The position numbers and the translations under genes were made by a program. A stretch of 64,000 bases of DNA, from the NCBI RefSeq assembly GCF_947179515.1, contig NC_067474.1, positions 87,587,824-87,651,823 of the forward strand. Reading direction: 5' to 3'. This document shows, piece after piece, positions 34,561-45,503 of the stretch. Each line of letters opens with the position of its first letter. Positions within the stretch are counted from its first letter, which is position 1. The notes under the pieces are model-generated. The model was not told where the DNA came from, did no database searches, and saw only the letters and a list, made by a program, of their open reading frames with translations. This stretch comes from Apodemus sylvaticus (lineage: Eukaryota > Chordata > Mammalia > Rodentia > Muridae).

Positions 34561-35649
34561 TTTACATGTCAGATCACATAGCCCATAGGTAACCTGATAG
34601 TGTCAAGCCTGTGGATATCTGTTTATCTAGGCAAATGCTGCCATTTTAGATCTTTGTTTAGTAAAGTTTACTCTGGGAGATATCTGAGTATCAATTCTAA
34701 CTTTAATATTTTCTAATGTTTGTATCATTCGTAAAACAGTTTTCTTAAATGTTATCTTTCAAAGTTTAGAACACCAAAAAAGTTATTAAGCTCTAAAATT
34801 ACTAAGAAGATTAAATAAAATATATTTAAATCATAGCACCATATCAGAAACTTAGTGAATGCTTAAAAGAGTTAACACATTATTTAGTGTGATAAGTGAT
34901 CAAAGTGTCAGAAACACGAGGACATGAACAACAACATCACCCAGGAATCTGCTAAAAATGTAAATTCTCAGTTTACTTCAAATATGTGGTATGTATGTTG
35001 GGGCTCACCTGTGGTTCAGCCGGTACTGTGTCTTCTTTTTTCTCCTTCGGGATGTCCAGGCACTTCTAGATATCAGGCTGGAAGGACGAAGAGGAGTCTG
35101 GAAGAAGTGGAGTATGCACAATGCAAGTTTGGCTGGGAGGGGTTTCTCTAAGGAAGGCTTCCTCCAAGGATTTTAGTGTTACAGCTCTTATAGATGATAT
35201 GCAATGAAATCACTCTCTTAGATAATCTTCAGTGAAACAGCTGGTGTGAACAAATAAACAATCTATTTGGGGTGGACAAGGACTATGTATGAAATAAGGA
35301 GAGTGGGAAGGAATTTTCAGGGTGAATGTAAACTCTGCTGGAGTTTAAAATATAGTGAACACATCATTTGTTTGGGAAGGCATTCCACAAATCCCAGGTA
35401 CTTGCTGGGTGGGTTCTTATAGGCAAAGAGGAAGTTGAATTAGAGGTTTGTGAAGCACTATCTTCCCCAGGTAGAGGGTGTCATGGGTCTAAGTCCCCAG
35501 ACCAGGTCACAGAAAAGGAAGCCATTCTGGAAAACGGAGTCTTTCATTTTTCACCAAGCTAGGAAGACCTATCCAGACATGGTAGACTTTGACCTTAACT
35601 AGGAGGATTCTCACTGCAGATTTACTAACATATAAATCATTGATGAGAC
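34561..35649. other. Unique sequence, possibly part of an old LTR
   Basis: The segment from about 35000 to 35560 has a more balanced base composition and LTR-like wording (GGCTCACCTGTGGTTCAGCC; GTCCCCAGACCAGGTCAC). I cannot place it in a family and see no clear ends. Confidence 0.35.
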
Positions 35650-35774
35650 AAAGGTGGCTTTGCCTAGGAATTTATCCAATGTTATCACGACTTGGTTTCT
35701 GCTTGACTTATAATCCAAGAGCTTTCTGCTTGTGTTTCATTATTAAACACTATGTTCTTGTGTTGAATCTTTTG

Positions 35775-35775
35775 A

Positions 35776-35862
<87 letters not shown>
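35775..35862 (+). repeat. (TC)n(TA)n compound microsatellite
   Basis: A run of about 13 TC units passes directly into about 31 TA units, inside the left arm of the inverted repeat. Confidence 0.97.
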
Positions 35863-35866
<4 letters not shown>

Positions 35867-36319
35867 GTCTATTCATAACTTCATTGATGAGAGCTTCTAT
35901 CCTCATAACATCAGCAGCCATGCATATTATTTTCATTGACCTGAGTCAGGTTCACAGTATTATAAACACTATTAAGAACCATTGCTTTCTGCAAATACTG
36001 TAACATTACTTGGCTTCTATTGTCTATTATGTAATTATTACTGTGGTCAGTAGGACATGTACATAAAATGTTCCCTTATTTTAAGAATAGTGTCTGTTTT
36101 ATTATTAACAAAACAAGATATTCCATTATTTTACTGCACACAGCAATGTGGAACTTATCTTGTTTGTGGTAGGTTTATGTTATAACACTAAGCTAATCTG
36201 TGTCCCATTCACCTTGCTACAAGTGTTTACAATACTGTGAACCTGACTCAGGTCAATGAAAACAATATTCATGGTTGCTGATGTTATAAGAAGGATAGAA
36301 GCTCTCATCAATGAAGTTA

Positions 36320-36321
<2 letters not shown>

Positions 36322-36372
<51 letters not shown>
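36322..36372 (+). repeat. (AT)n microsatellite
   Basis: About 25 AT units inside the right arm of the inverted repeat, at the position that pairs with the (TA)n of the left arm. Confidence 0.97.
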
Positions 36373-36376
<4 letters not shown>

Positions 36377-36699
36377 CACAAGAACATAGTGCTTAATAAT
36401 GGAGCACAGGCAGAAAGCTTTTGGATTACAAGGTGAGCAGACAGAAACCAAGTTGTGATAACATTGCATAAATTCTTAGGCAAAGCCATCCTTTAAAATC
36501 TACCTCTGGACATTACTACTAAGAAAAAGAACAATGTATCTATTTTGACATCTTTAACATGTTTTCTTATTTTAAAATGTGAGTTTTATGTTATATAGTA
36601 TAGGTCTTTTATAATAAATCATTTCATGGAATTTTTATCAAGCGTTAGACATAATTTTCTAAGATGTAATTCAAAACACTGACATCTCAAAAAAAAGAA

Positions 36700-37760
36700 A
36701 TGTATCTAAGAATAAATATTGAAAGTAGATGGGGAGTAGAATTGAGGGGGGATTTCAGGACCAGATGTCAGAACAGACAAGGGAGACAGCCAAGTAGCTA
36801 TGAAAAAGAATAGAAATCTGCAACTGATGGGGATGAAGGAGTTGGGGGGAGCATCTCTAGGACATTACAGATTCCTGGTATAAGGGAGGTACCCAAGCAT
36901 TTATAGGATGACCTTATCTGTGACTCACAACATTTGAGATATTGTGAGATATAAATATTTGAGATATAAAGAGGCCATTTCCTATAGCCAGGCAGGAACA
37001 CCAGTGGAGCAATAGAGTCACCAACTCACCCACAAAATTTTTGACCCAATATATATGCTGTCTACAAGAAATTCAGGGATGGGGGTTGGAGAAGAGACTG
37101 AGGCAATGACCAACCAATAACTGACTCAACTTGGAGACCCATCCCATAGACAAGCAGCAAATAGCTGACACTATTAATGGTACTCTGTTATGCTGACAGA
37201 CAGGAATCTAGCATGGCTGTCAACTAAGAGGCTCCACCAAGCAGCTGACTCAGATGCGAAGACCCACAGACAAACAGTGGATGGAGTGTGGAGACTCTTA
37301 TCAAAGAACAGGAGGAAGGATAGCAGGCCATGAAAAGAATAAGAACTCCACAGGAAGACCATCAGAGTCAACTATCCTGAACGCTTGAAGCTCTCAGAGT
37401 CTGAACCACCAACAAAAGAACATATATGATCTGGACCTAGGCCACCTTGTACATATGTAACAGATGTGCAGCTTGTTCTTCCTGAGATCCCAAACAACTG
37501 AAGTGGGGCATCCCAAGAGCTGTTGCTTATATGTGGGATGTGTTCTTCTATCTTGGTTGCCATGTCTGACATCAGTGGAAGAAGATGTGCCTAGGCCTGC
37601 AAACACTTTCAGTGTCAGGGTGACGGGATACCCAGAAAACCTCTACCTGCTCAGAGAAGAATGGGATGGGGTATGGGGCAAGGATTGTGGGAGAGGGTTA
37701 CTGTGAAGTGGAGAGTGAACAGGATGTAAAATGAATAAATAAATAAATAATAAACTAAAA
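36700..37760 (+). mobile_element. L1-g: old LINE-1 3' UTR, sense
   Basis: The order of blocks parallels the 3' UTR of L1-e: GAAATTCAGGGATGGGGG, CAACTTGGAGACCCATCCCATAGACAAGCA, GACAGGAATCTAGCATGGCTGTC, GGCTCCACCAAGCAGCTGACTCAGATG, then an (AAAT)n tail (37735-37750). Only the 3' UTR and perhaps the last ORF2 bases remain. The left limit is approximate. Confidence 0.7.
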
Positions 37761-37825
37761 ATTAGAATAAATATTGAAAATATGAAGTAAATTTTTATAT
37801 ATCAAAGGATTTAAGAAACAAATAT

Positions 37826-40251
37826 TGGCTCCCACTTCCGGCAGTGGAGGCTGCAGCCTCACTCTGGTCCTTGTGGATGATGACTAGGCCATGTGTCTCC
37901 TACTCCACCACCACCATATTGTCAGTTTGAGGCATAGGGAGTGCAGCTAGTGCCGCTGCCACTTCCATCACAGTATGAAGATAAAGGGTCTGAAACAAAG
38001 TCTTACCAGCTTCTGCTTTTGAACAGTGACTGTCAGATCTTCAAACACCAAGTTCAGCTTTGTCTGTCAACTTGTCTGACATGTGGGGACTGTGCCAAGC
38101 AGGGCAAGGGTTTACATAGATGTTAACATGCACAGATCCCGAGTGTACTGGGACTATACATCACTTGTGGTGTAATGGGAAAATCAAGACAACTACCAGC
38201 TTGTTCGAAAATTGGGCAGGGGAAAATACAATGAAGTGTTTGAAGCCATCAACATCACAAATAATGAAAAAGATGTTAAAAATCTCAAGTCAGTAAAATT
38301 GAAGAAAATTAAACATGAAATAAAGATTTTGGAGAATTTGCGAGGTGGGCCCAACATCACCACACTTGCAGACATTGTAAAAGATCCTGTGTCACAAACC
38401 CCTGCCTTGGTTGTTGAACATGTAAACAACACAGACTTTAAACAATTTTACCAGATGTTAAAAGACTATGACATTTGATATTACATGTATGAAATTCTGA
38501 AAATTCTAGATAATTGTCATAGCATGGGGATTGTGCACGGAGACGTGAAACCCCATAATTTCATGATTGATCATGAGCACAGAAAGCTTTGGCTAATAGA
38601 ATGGGGTTTAATCTGAGTTCTACCATCCTTGCCAAGAGTATAATGTCTGAGTTGCTTCCTGATATTTCAAAGGTCCAGAGCTACTTGTAGATTATCAGAT
38701 GTACTATTATAGTTTGGATATCTGGGAGCTTGGGTTGTATGCTGGCAAGGATAATCTTCCAGAAGACAGGCCATGGATCACCCTTACTTCTACACTGTTG
38801 TGAAGGACCAGGCTTGAATGAATTCCACTAGCATGGCAGGGGACAGCACACCTCTCAGAAGCACCAATATGATGTCAAGGATTTTTTCAGTGCCAAGCCC
38901 TTCACCCCTTGGACTTCTGGCAGGCTCACCAGTGACTGCCACTGTCAATTCACTTGGGATACCTGTTCCATCTGCTGATGGCGCTCAGCAGTAATGACCT
39001 CCATCTATCTTCTGATACCTGAACAGAGGTAGGGAAGTCCACCCTTTCCTTGATGCAGCTTGTGCCTGGTTGAGAGGGGTGGGAACACTTCAGAAGCAAC
39101 CATGTCTAAGCCGTTGCTTGTGGATTAAGTAGTTGAGTCATAAAAAAAAATTATAGGCTGATTTTCCTATTTTTTTCTTCCTTGAAAAACAACAAAGCAA
39201 AACAAAACTAAACAAAGCCCTTGGACTTCATAATTCAAGGGATTCCCTGAAAAAACTACCTGCAGGTAGAATATTTAATGGACAAAATTTTTTCTCCCCT
39301 TCCAAATTCAGTTTATTACCACTAAAGAACAAAGATAAACTGGTCTCAGACCCAGCTGCGTTCGGGTGGAGATTTCATCCCCTTCTCATGTCGCTCTCGC
39401 CACATTGTACACTCTTGGGGCTTATATTCATGTTCTTCTCCAGAGATTATAAGCTGTTGTTCATCAAGGGAGGAGGGGAGGGAAAAGGTACTGAGGAGAC
39501 AGTGCATCCTGAAGCACTGTCCTGCTGGCCGACCACTTCCTCTCTTCTCTCCAGGACTTATTCCGGCTCTGGTGGAGGTGAGTCTATCTTATTTACATCG
39601 AGATGTTAAAAGTCTACCCGAGTTAAAGACAGATCGAAAGCTTTATTTTTTTTTTCTGACAAATCATGACTTAATAACCTAACCCTAAATGATTTTAATT
39701 TTAGTTCAGTTTCCATTTGTGATACTTTCCTTTCCTACTTTGGTCTTTTCTGTTTCATCTCCAGCCATGTTGTAGGACATGGTAGCTGGTAGGACAGGGA
39801 AGGAAAAATCTTTTTCAGTCTTCTTTGACTTTGCCATTTTGAAGTCACTTAGTTAGTGAGCATAATTTATTGCTTTTTAAAAAAGAAATATTGTCCATAT
39901 AAGTTTTGTGCTAGCACTCTTACAAGGTAATGTGCGATGTGGCACTGGGTTCATTTCAAGTACTTTGCCCCCTCCTAACTTGCCCATTCTTCACATGCCA
40001 TCTAGTGAGAAGGCCTGCTCTCAGAGTTATAAGTGTATTTGAGTGGCGTGAGCAGAGCCACTATCTCCAATGAACCAGAAATGGTTGACCTGTAGTTGTG
40101 GGAAACTGTCAGTTCTCTTGTTCTGGCCCTGCCATCTCTTGCTATGTGTATGTATGTAGTACTCTGTCCTTCTTATGTGATATGTGAAAGATCTAGTTTT
40201 GGACTTCTTTTGTATAAATAAATATTTGGTTTTATATATCAAAAAACAAAC
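37826..40251 (+). pseudogene. Csnk2a1: Processed pseudogene of casein kinase 2 catalytic subunit alpha
   Basis: An intronless copy of a CK2-alpha mRNA (constitutive Ser/Thr kinase), with 5' UTR, coding region (start ATG 38081, stop TAA 38992-38994) and ~1.2-kb 3' UTR ending AATAAATATTTGG and an A-rich tail. AAACAAATAT at 37816-37825 and 40252-40261 is a likely target duplication. The Gly-loop GRGKY remains. One codon is lost in the ATP-binding VVVKI block. A stop follows DYDI (38476-38478). The catalytic HRD is HGD (38536-38544) and DWG is EWG (38599-38607). Near 38767 about 360 bases of the C-lobe are missing, joining the MIFRK region to the EHPYFYT region. The C-terminal tail (MMSGISSVPTPSPLG-like) is recognisable. 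It cannot encode a kinase. Parent assignment is from memory of the family; Csnk2a2 is excluded by this tail. Confidence 0.93.
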
Positions 40252-40261
40252 AAACAAATAT

Positions 40262-41489
40262 CAACACAATAAATTTCCTAGGCCCTTATACAAAATTATC
40301 AAGTGTAGCTCACATGTTTTGTAGAGGTGACACTGAGACTCATCAACAATAGTCACAGGGGTAAAATAGTTATAAATATTGAAGTACACATGAAATAGGC
40401 CACATATGTTATTCATGGTCTATGCAGACATCTTCATAACCAAGATCATTGAAATACTGGGACAAATATTTTACTACTTTTGATTTTAATTCAAAGCTGT
40501 TGTATCCAATTACCATATAGACAGTAAATCAAAAAGTTGAGATCTAAAGAAACTTTCTTTTACAAATGCAGATGTATGAAGAAGAAATCTTGTCATTTAT
40601 TGTCTCAATATTTTTATGTTCATAGAATACTAAAATACAAATTCAATATTAGAATGATACACCTTATTAAAGTCAAATCTGTGAAACTACATTTAGCAAA
40701 CTAAAATTCAATTTTTATATTTCTCCATGTCAATGATATAAAGATAAAAATTGACACTTGCAAATTGTAATTCTGACAATCAAAAGTTGGAAAAAAAAAC
40801 AAAAGCAAAAGAAATGAGCTAAAAAGGAAAGCCTGTGAAAAAAACATATTGTAGTGCTAAAATGTAGAAAATGTGGAGATGTACTCTAAGAGCTGGTCAG
40901 CTTCAATAATCAAGAACTATAAATCATGATAAATAATTACTTAGGTGGGAGTCATTAATTGTTCTTGAAAAATACATTTACCACACAGTTCATATAGTGT
41001 TTCTCATTTTGTAATCCTTTTTTTTTTTTTATTCTGGCACTGTTTCATGGGCATTCTTTACTGAAAAGTTCATTTCTCTTCTATGTTTCTGTGTTGTTTA
41101 AGTTATATAGAATTTTATTTAACATGTAGTAATACAGAGACCATGATGGTTACACTTTTCAATATGATTTGACTAAGGTACATGAAAGCTCAGTACAGGA
41201 TATTTTGTGGTATGTCTTTGAAGGAATTTCCAGGGAAAACTGGTATGTAAAACAGTAACTGTGCAGAAGAGACCTGGATATTAATAACACTATATAAAAA
41301 TCTGAGCGTCCTAATGAAATTCAACTGTTAAACAGAAAACATAGCAAGCCAGTCCATGGCTATATTTTCACTGCAGATTCTAGTTTCTTCATGTTTTTAC
41401 TCTAGTGATACTCTAGGGGACATCCAGACTCTCAGATTTAGACTGGGATTGAATTATTGATCTCATGTATGTTTGGCACTGATCTTTTA
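40262..41489. other. AT-rich unique sequence, nothing recognised
   Basis: About 1.2 kb after the pseudogene tail. There is a T13 run near 41018 and no gene or repeat. Confidence 0.55.
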
Positions 41490-41815
41490 TAGTGAAGAGA
41501 CATGATAACCAAGGCAACTTATAAAAATAAAGCATTTAATTGGGGGCTTGCTTCCAGTTTCAGAGGCTTAGCAGAAGACATGGTGTTAAGTGGTCATTGC
41601 ACTAGAGAAGAACCTGAGAGATACATCCTGATGCATAGGGAGGGGGGAGGGAAGGAAGGAGAGGGAGCGAAGGAGGGAGGGAGGGAGGGACAGAGGGACA
41701 GAGGGACTGACAGAGGGTGGAGGGACAGAGGGAGGGACAGAGGGAGAAAGAGAAAGAGATAGAGATAGAGAGTGGGAGGAAGGGAGGGAAGGAGAGAGGG
41801 AGGAAGAAAGGGAGG

Positions 41816-41881
<66 letters not shown>

Positions 41882-42071
41882 AAAATGATCATGGGCTTTT
41901 GAAACATCAAAGCACACCACCAGATATTTCTTCCAACAAGGCCATTGCTACTCTAACAATGCCGCATCTTGTAATCTTTTCAATCATTGCAAACAGTTTA
42001 CTTCCTAGTAACTAAGCATTCAAATGTATTAATTTTATGGGGCCCATAAAATTTATTATTAAAACCACCAT
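41490..42071 (-). repeat. 'Family A' LTR-like repeat, antisense, swollen by a purine microsatellite
   Basis: Left part: GTGAAGAGACATGATAACC, CATTTAATTGGGGGCTTGC, CAGTTTCAGAGGCTTAG. Right part: ATTTCTTCCAACAAGGCC, AAGCATTCAAATGTATTAATTTTATGGGG, ATTAAAACCACCA. Both match the copy at 60037-60402. Between them lies a ~240-bp GA-rich run at the place where other copies have only a short pyrimidine/purine tract. Confidence 0.7.
41641..41879 (+). repeat. (GGGA)n/(GACA)n/(GA)n purine-rich repeat
   Basis: Nearly pure purine on the plus strand over 240 bases, ending in about 28 GA units (41820-41879). The open frames seen across it in all registers are low-complexity artefacts. Confidence 0.97.
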
Positions 42072-42567
42072 GCTGTTTCTTGAGCTATCCTGTTCATGGA
42101 CTAGGAAGCTACTGGTTCTCTGGTTCACCAGTCTATACAGGGTCATTATTATACTAACTACATGCCAATCTTGCAAGTCAATCTAGTGAAACCTCTATTC
42201 ATATACTGCCAGTTTTTATTCTCTAGAGAATGTAGATTAATACATAGATCATAAAATGGTAAAAACAAATATGCAGAAAATCAATACCATAATATATTCT
42301 TACTTTACAGTATACACAATTATTTTTAAAATAGTTACTTTGTTGCCTTCTTCAGGCAAATATATTTTTAATTCAATAATGATATTAGAAATTTTACCAA
42401 ATAAAAAGAATGCCAAGGAAGTTAGACTACACATTTCTAAAATGAAGTTTTCATCACTGACAGATTTTGTGGCTGGAAATTTTTTCACAATTCATCTTCC
42501 AACCTCTCTGACATAGCCTAGAATAAAGGACGGGAAAGGGGAAGATAAAAATAAATTATCATTCATA
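42072..42567. other. AT-rich unique sequence, nothing recognised
   Basis: About 500 bp flanking the L1 cluster. No gene or repeat recognised. Confidence 0.55.
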
Positions 42568-42582
42568 AGAAAGGCTTTTATA

Positions 42583-43452
42583 ACATGTGAAAGATCTATA
42601 TGACAAGAACTTCAAGACTCTAAAGAAAGAAATAGAAGAAGACCTCAAAAAAAATGGAAAAACCTCCCATGCTCATGGATCGGCAGGATTAATATAGTTA
42701 AAATGGCCATTTTCCCAAAAGTAATATATAGATTCAACGCAATACCCATCAAAATCCCTACTCAGTTCTTCATAGAGTTCGAAAGAGCAATTCTCAAACT
42801 CATCTGGAATAACAAAAAACCCAGGATAGCTAAAAATTTTCTCAACAACAAAAGAAATTCTGGAGGAATCAGTATCCCTGACCTCAAGCAATACTACCAA
42901 GCAATAATGTTAAAAACTGCATGGTATTGGAACAGTGACAGGCAGGCGGATCAGTGGAACAGGATTGAAGATCCAGAAATGAACCCACACACCTATGGCC
43001 ACTTGATCCTCGACAAAGGGGCAGAAAACATCCAATGGAAAAAAGATAGCCTTTTCAACAAATGGAACTGGTTCAACTGGAGGTCAGCATGCAGAAGAAT
43101 GCGAATTGATCCATCCTTGTCTCCTTGTACTAAGCTCAACTCCAAATGGATCAAGGGCCTCCAGATAAAGCCAGACACTCTGAAGCTAATAGAAAAGAAA
43201 CTGGGGAAAACCCTTGAGGACATCAGTACAGGGGGAAAGTTCCTGAACAGAACACCATTAGAGTATGCTCTAAGATCAAGAATTGACAAATGGGACCTCA
43301 TAAAATTAGAAAGTTTCTGTAAAGCAAAGGGCACCATTAAAAGGACAAATCAGCAACCAACAAATTGGGAAAAGATCTTCACCAACCCTACATCAGATAG
43401 AGGGGTAATATCCAATATATACAAAGAACTCAAGAAGTTAGACCCCAGAAAA
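42583..43452 (+). pseudogene. L1-h ORF2, upstream piece
   Basis: An open frame from 42703 encodes MAIFPKVIYRFNAIPIKIPT onward to ISNIYKELKKLDPRK, the late RT and post-RT region of ORF2. Upstream, 42583-42700 is also ORF2 but in another frame after a one-base insertion in an A-run near 42655. It ends where L1-i begins. Confidence 0.88.
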
Positions 43453-44616
43453 GGACCTCCACATAAAGCCAGACACTCTGAAGCTAATAGAAAAGAAACT
43501 GGGGAAGACCCTTGAGGACATCGGTACAGGGAGAAAGTTTCTGAACAGAACACCAATAGCGTATGCTCTAAGAGCAAGAATTGACAAACGGGACCTCATA
43601 AAATTACAAAATTTCTGTAAGGCAAAGGAAACCATCAAGAGAACAAATCGGCAACCAACAAATTGGGAAAAGATCTTCACCAATCCTACATCAGATAGAG
43701 GGCTAATATCCAATATATATAAAGAACTCAAGAAGTTAGACTCCAGAAAACCAAACAACCCTATTAAAAAATGGGGTACAGAGTTAAACAAAGAATTCTC
43801 ACCTGAAGAACTTCAGATGGCAGAGAAGCATCTTAAAAAATGCTCAACTTCATTAGTCATTAGGGAAATGCAAATCAAAACAACCATAAGATTTCATCTT
43901 ACACCAGTCAGAATGGCTAAGATTAAAAATTCAGGAGACAGCAGGTGTTGGAGAGGGTGTGGAGAAAGAGGAACACTCCTCCACTGCTGGTGGGGTTGCA
44001 AATTGGTACAACCACTCTGGAAAGCAGTCTGGCGGTTCCTCTGAAAACTGGGCACCTCACTTCTAGAAGATCCTGCTATACCACTCCTGGGCATATACCT
44101 AGAAGACTCCCCACCATGTAATAAGGATACATGCTCTACTATGTTCATAGCAGCCCTATTTATAATTGCCAGATGCTGGAAAGAACCCAGGTATCCCTCA
44201 ACAGAAGAGTGGATGCAAAAAATGTGGTATATCTACGCAATGGAGTACTATTCAGCCATTAGAAACAATGAATTCATGAAATTCTTAGGCAAATGGATGG
44301 AGCTAGAGAATATCATACTAAGTGAGGTAACCCAGACTCAAAAGGTGAATCATGGTATGCACTCACTAATAAGTGGATATTAACCTAGAAAACTGGAATA
44401 CCCAAAACATAATCCACACATCAAATGAGGTACAAGAAGAAAGGAGGAGTGGCCCCTGGTTCTGGAAAGACTCAGTGAAACAGTATTCGGCAAAACCAGA
44501 ACGGGGAAGTGGGAAGGGGTGGGTGGGAGGACAGGGGAAGAGAAGGGGGCTTACGGGGACTTTCGGGGAGTGGGGGGGCTAGAAAAGGGAAATCATTTCA
44601 AATGTAAATAAAAAAA
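43453..44616 (+). mobile_element. L1-i: younger 5'-truncated LINE-1 nested in L1-h
   Basis: It starts at GGACCTCCACATAAAGCC (L1-b position ~15556), repeating a part of ORF2 that L1-h has already shown, and runs to a 3' UTR and A-tail at 44598-44616. AGAAAA occurs at both edges (43447-43452, 44616-44621), too short to be a confident target duplication. Sequence is close to L1-b and L1-d. ORF2 frame breaks occur near 43515, 43790 and 44042 (a TGA after RFL). The cysteine motif RCWRGCGERGTLLHCWWGC is intact, and the last frame ends MHSLISGY at 44383. Confidence 0.88.
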
Positions 44617-45488
44617 GAAAAAAATGGGGTACAGAGTTAAACAAAGAATTCTCACCTGAAGAACTTCGGATGGCAGAGAAACATCTTAAAAAATGCTCAA
44701 CTTCATTAGTCATCAGGGAAATGCAAATCAAAACAACCCTGAGATTTCACCTTACACCAGTCAGAATGGCTAAGATTAAAAACTCAGGAGACAGCAGGTG
44801 TTGGCAAGGATTTGGAGAAAGAGGAACACTCCTCCACTGCTGGTGGGGTTGCAAATTGGTACAACCACTCTGGAAATCAGTCTGGTGGTTCCTCAGAAAA
44901 CTGGGCACGTCACTTCCAGAGGATCCTGCTATACCACTCCTGGGCATATACCCAGAGGATTTCCCAGCATGTAATAAGGATAGATGCTCTACTATGTTCA
45001 TAGCAGCCCTATTTATAATAGCCAGAAGCTGGAAAGAACCCAGGTATTCCTCAACAGAAGAATGGATACCAAAAATGAGGTATATATACACAATGGAATA
45101 CTATTCAGCCATTAGAAATAATGAATTCATGAAATTCTTAGGAAAATGGATGGAGCTGGAGAACATCATACTAAGTGAGGTAACCCAGTCTCAAAAGATC
45201 AATCATGGTATGCACTCACTAATAAGTGGATTTTAGTCTGGAAAACTGGAATACCCAAAACATAATCCACACATCAAATGAGGTACAAGAAGAACGGATG
45301 AGTGGCCCCTGGTTCTGGAAAGGGGCCAATGTAGCAGTATAAGGCAAAACCAGAACAGGGAAGTGGGGAGGGGTGGGTTGGAGAATAGGGAGAGTGAAGG
45401 GGTCTTATATGACTTTCAGGGAGTGGGGGGCCAGAAAAGAGGAAATTATTTGAAATGTAAATAAAAAATATATTGAATTAAAAAAAAC
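44617..45488 (+). pseudogene. L1-h ORF2 C-terminus, 3' UTR and tail
   Basis: The frame 44670-45236 encodes MAEKHLKKCSTSLVIREMQ through RCWQGFGERGTLLHCWWGC (second motif cysteine changed to Phe) to HGMHSLISGF. The 3' UTR 45237-45470 has its own variants and ends AATGTAAATAAAAAATATATTG with an A8 tail. Confidence 0.88.
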
Positions 45489-45503
45489 AGAAAGGCTTTT
45501 ATA

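Larger units (their letters stand above)
35650..36494. repeat. Long inverted repeat with microsatellites in both arms
   Basis: The left arm (35650-35970) and right arm (36222-36494) are reverse complements at about 90% by eye, with a ~250-bp spacer. Matching pairs include GGTTCACAGTATTATAAACACT (left) with AGTGTTTACAATACTGTGAACC (right), and CTATGTTCTTGTGTTGAAT with ATTCAACACAAGAACATAG. Both arms carry a (TA)n run at the same internal place, longer on the left and joined there to (TC)n. The spacer has its own small pair, AAACAAGATA and TATCTTGTTT. No open frame or transposase trace is visible. Confidence 0.9.
42568..45503 (+). mobile_element. L1-h: 5'-truncated sense LINE-1 interrupted by a second L1
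   Basis: AGAAAGGCTTTTATA stands at 42568-42582 and 45489-45503, a perfect 15-bp target duplication that encloses three L1 pieces. The outer element is 42583-43452 (ORF2 from the HVKDLYDKNFKTL region) plus about 44622-45488 (ORF2 end, 3' UTR, tail). Between them L1-i is inserted. Joining the outer pieces leaves ~16 bases of L1 missing (the part coding roughly KPNNPI), so the second insertion removed a little target. The outer element's 3' UTR differs from L1-i (GGCCAATGTAGCAGTATAAGG near 45325), showing that they are separate copies. Confidence 0.92.

Noticed and set aside
38081..38994. CK2-alpha copy as a functional retrogene
   Set aside because: A stop after DYDI, HRD to HGD, DWG to EWG and loss of ~360 bases of the kinase C-lobe exclude a working kinase.
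41502..41920. Long Glu/Arg-rich and Ser/Leu-rich frames
   Set aside because: Translation of the purine microsatellite in both strands.
43160..43740. Tandem duplication inside a single L1
   Set aside because: The repeated ~290 bp is better explained by a nested second L1, because a 3' UTR and A-tail occur inside the outer element and a 15-bp duplication encloses all three pieces.
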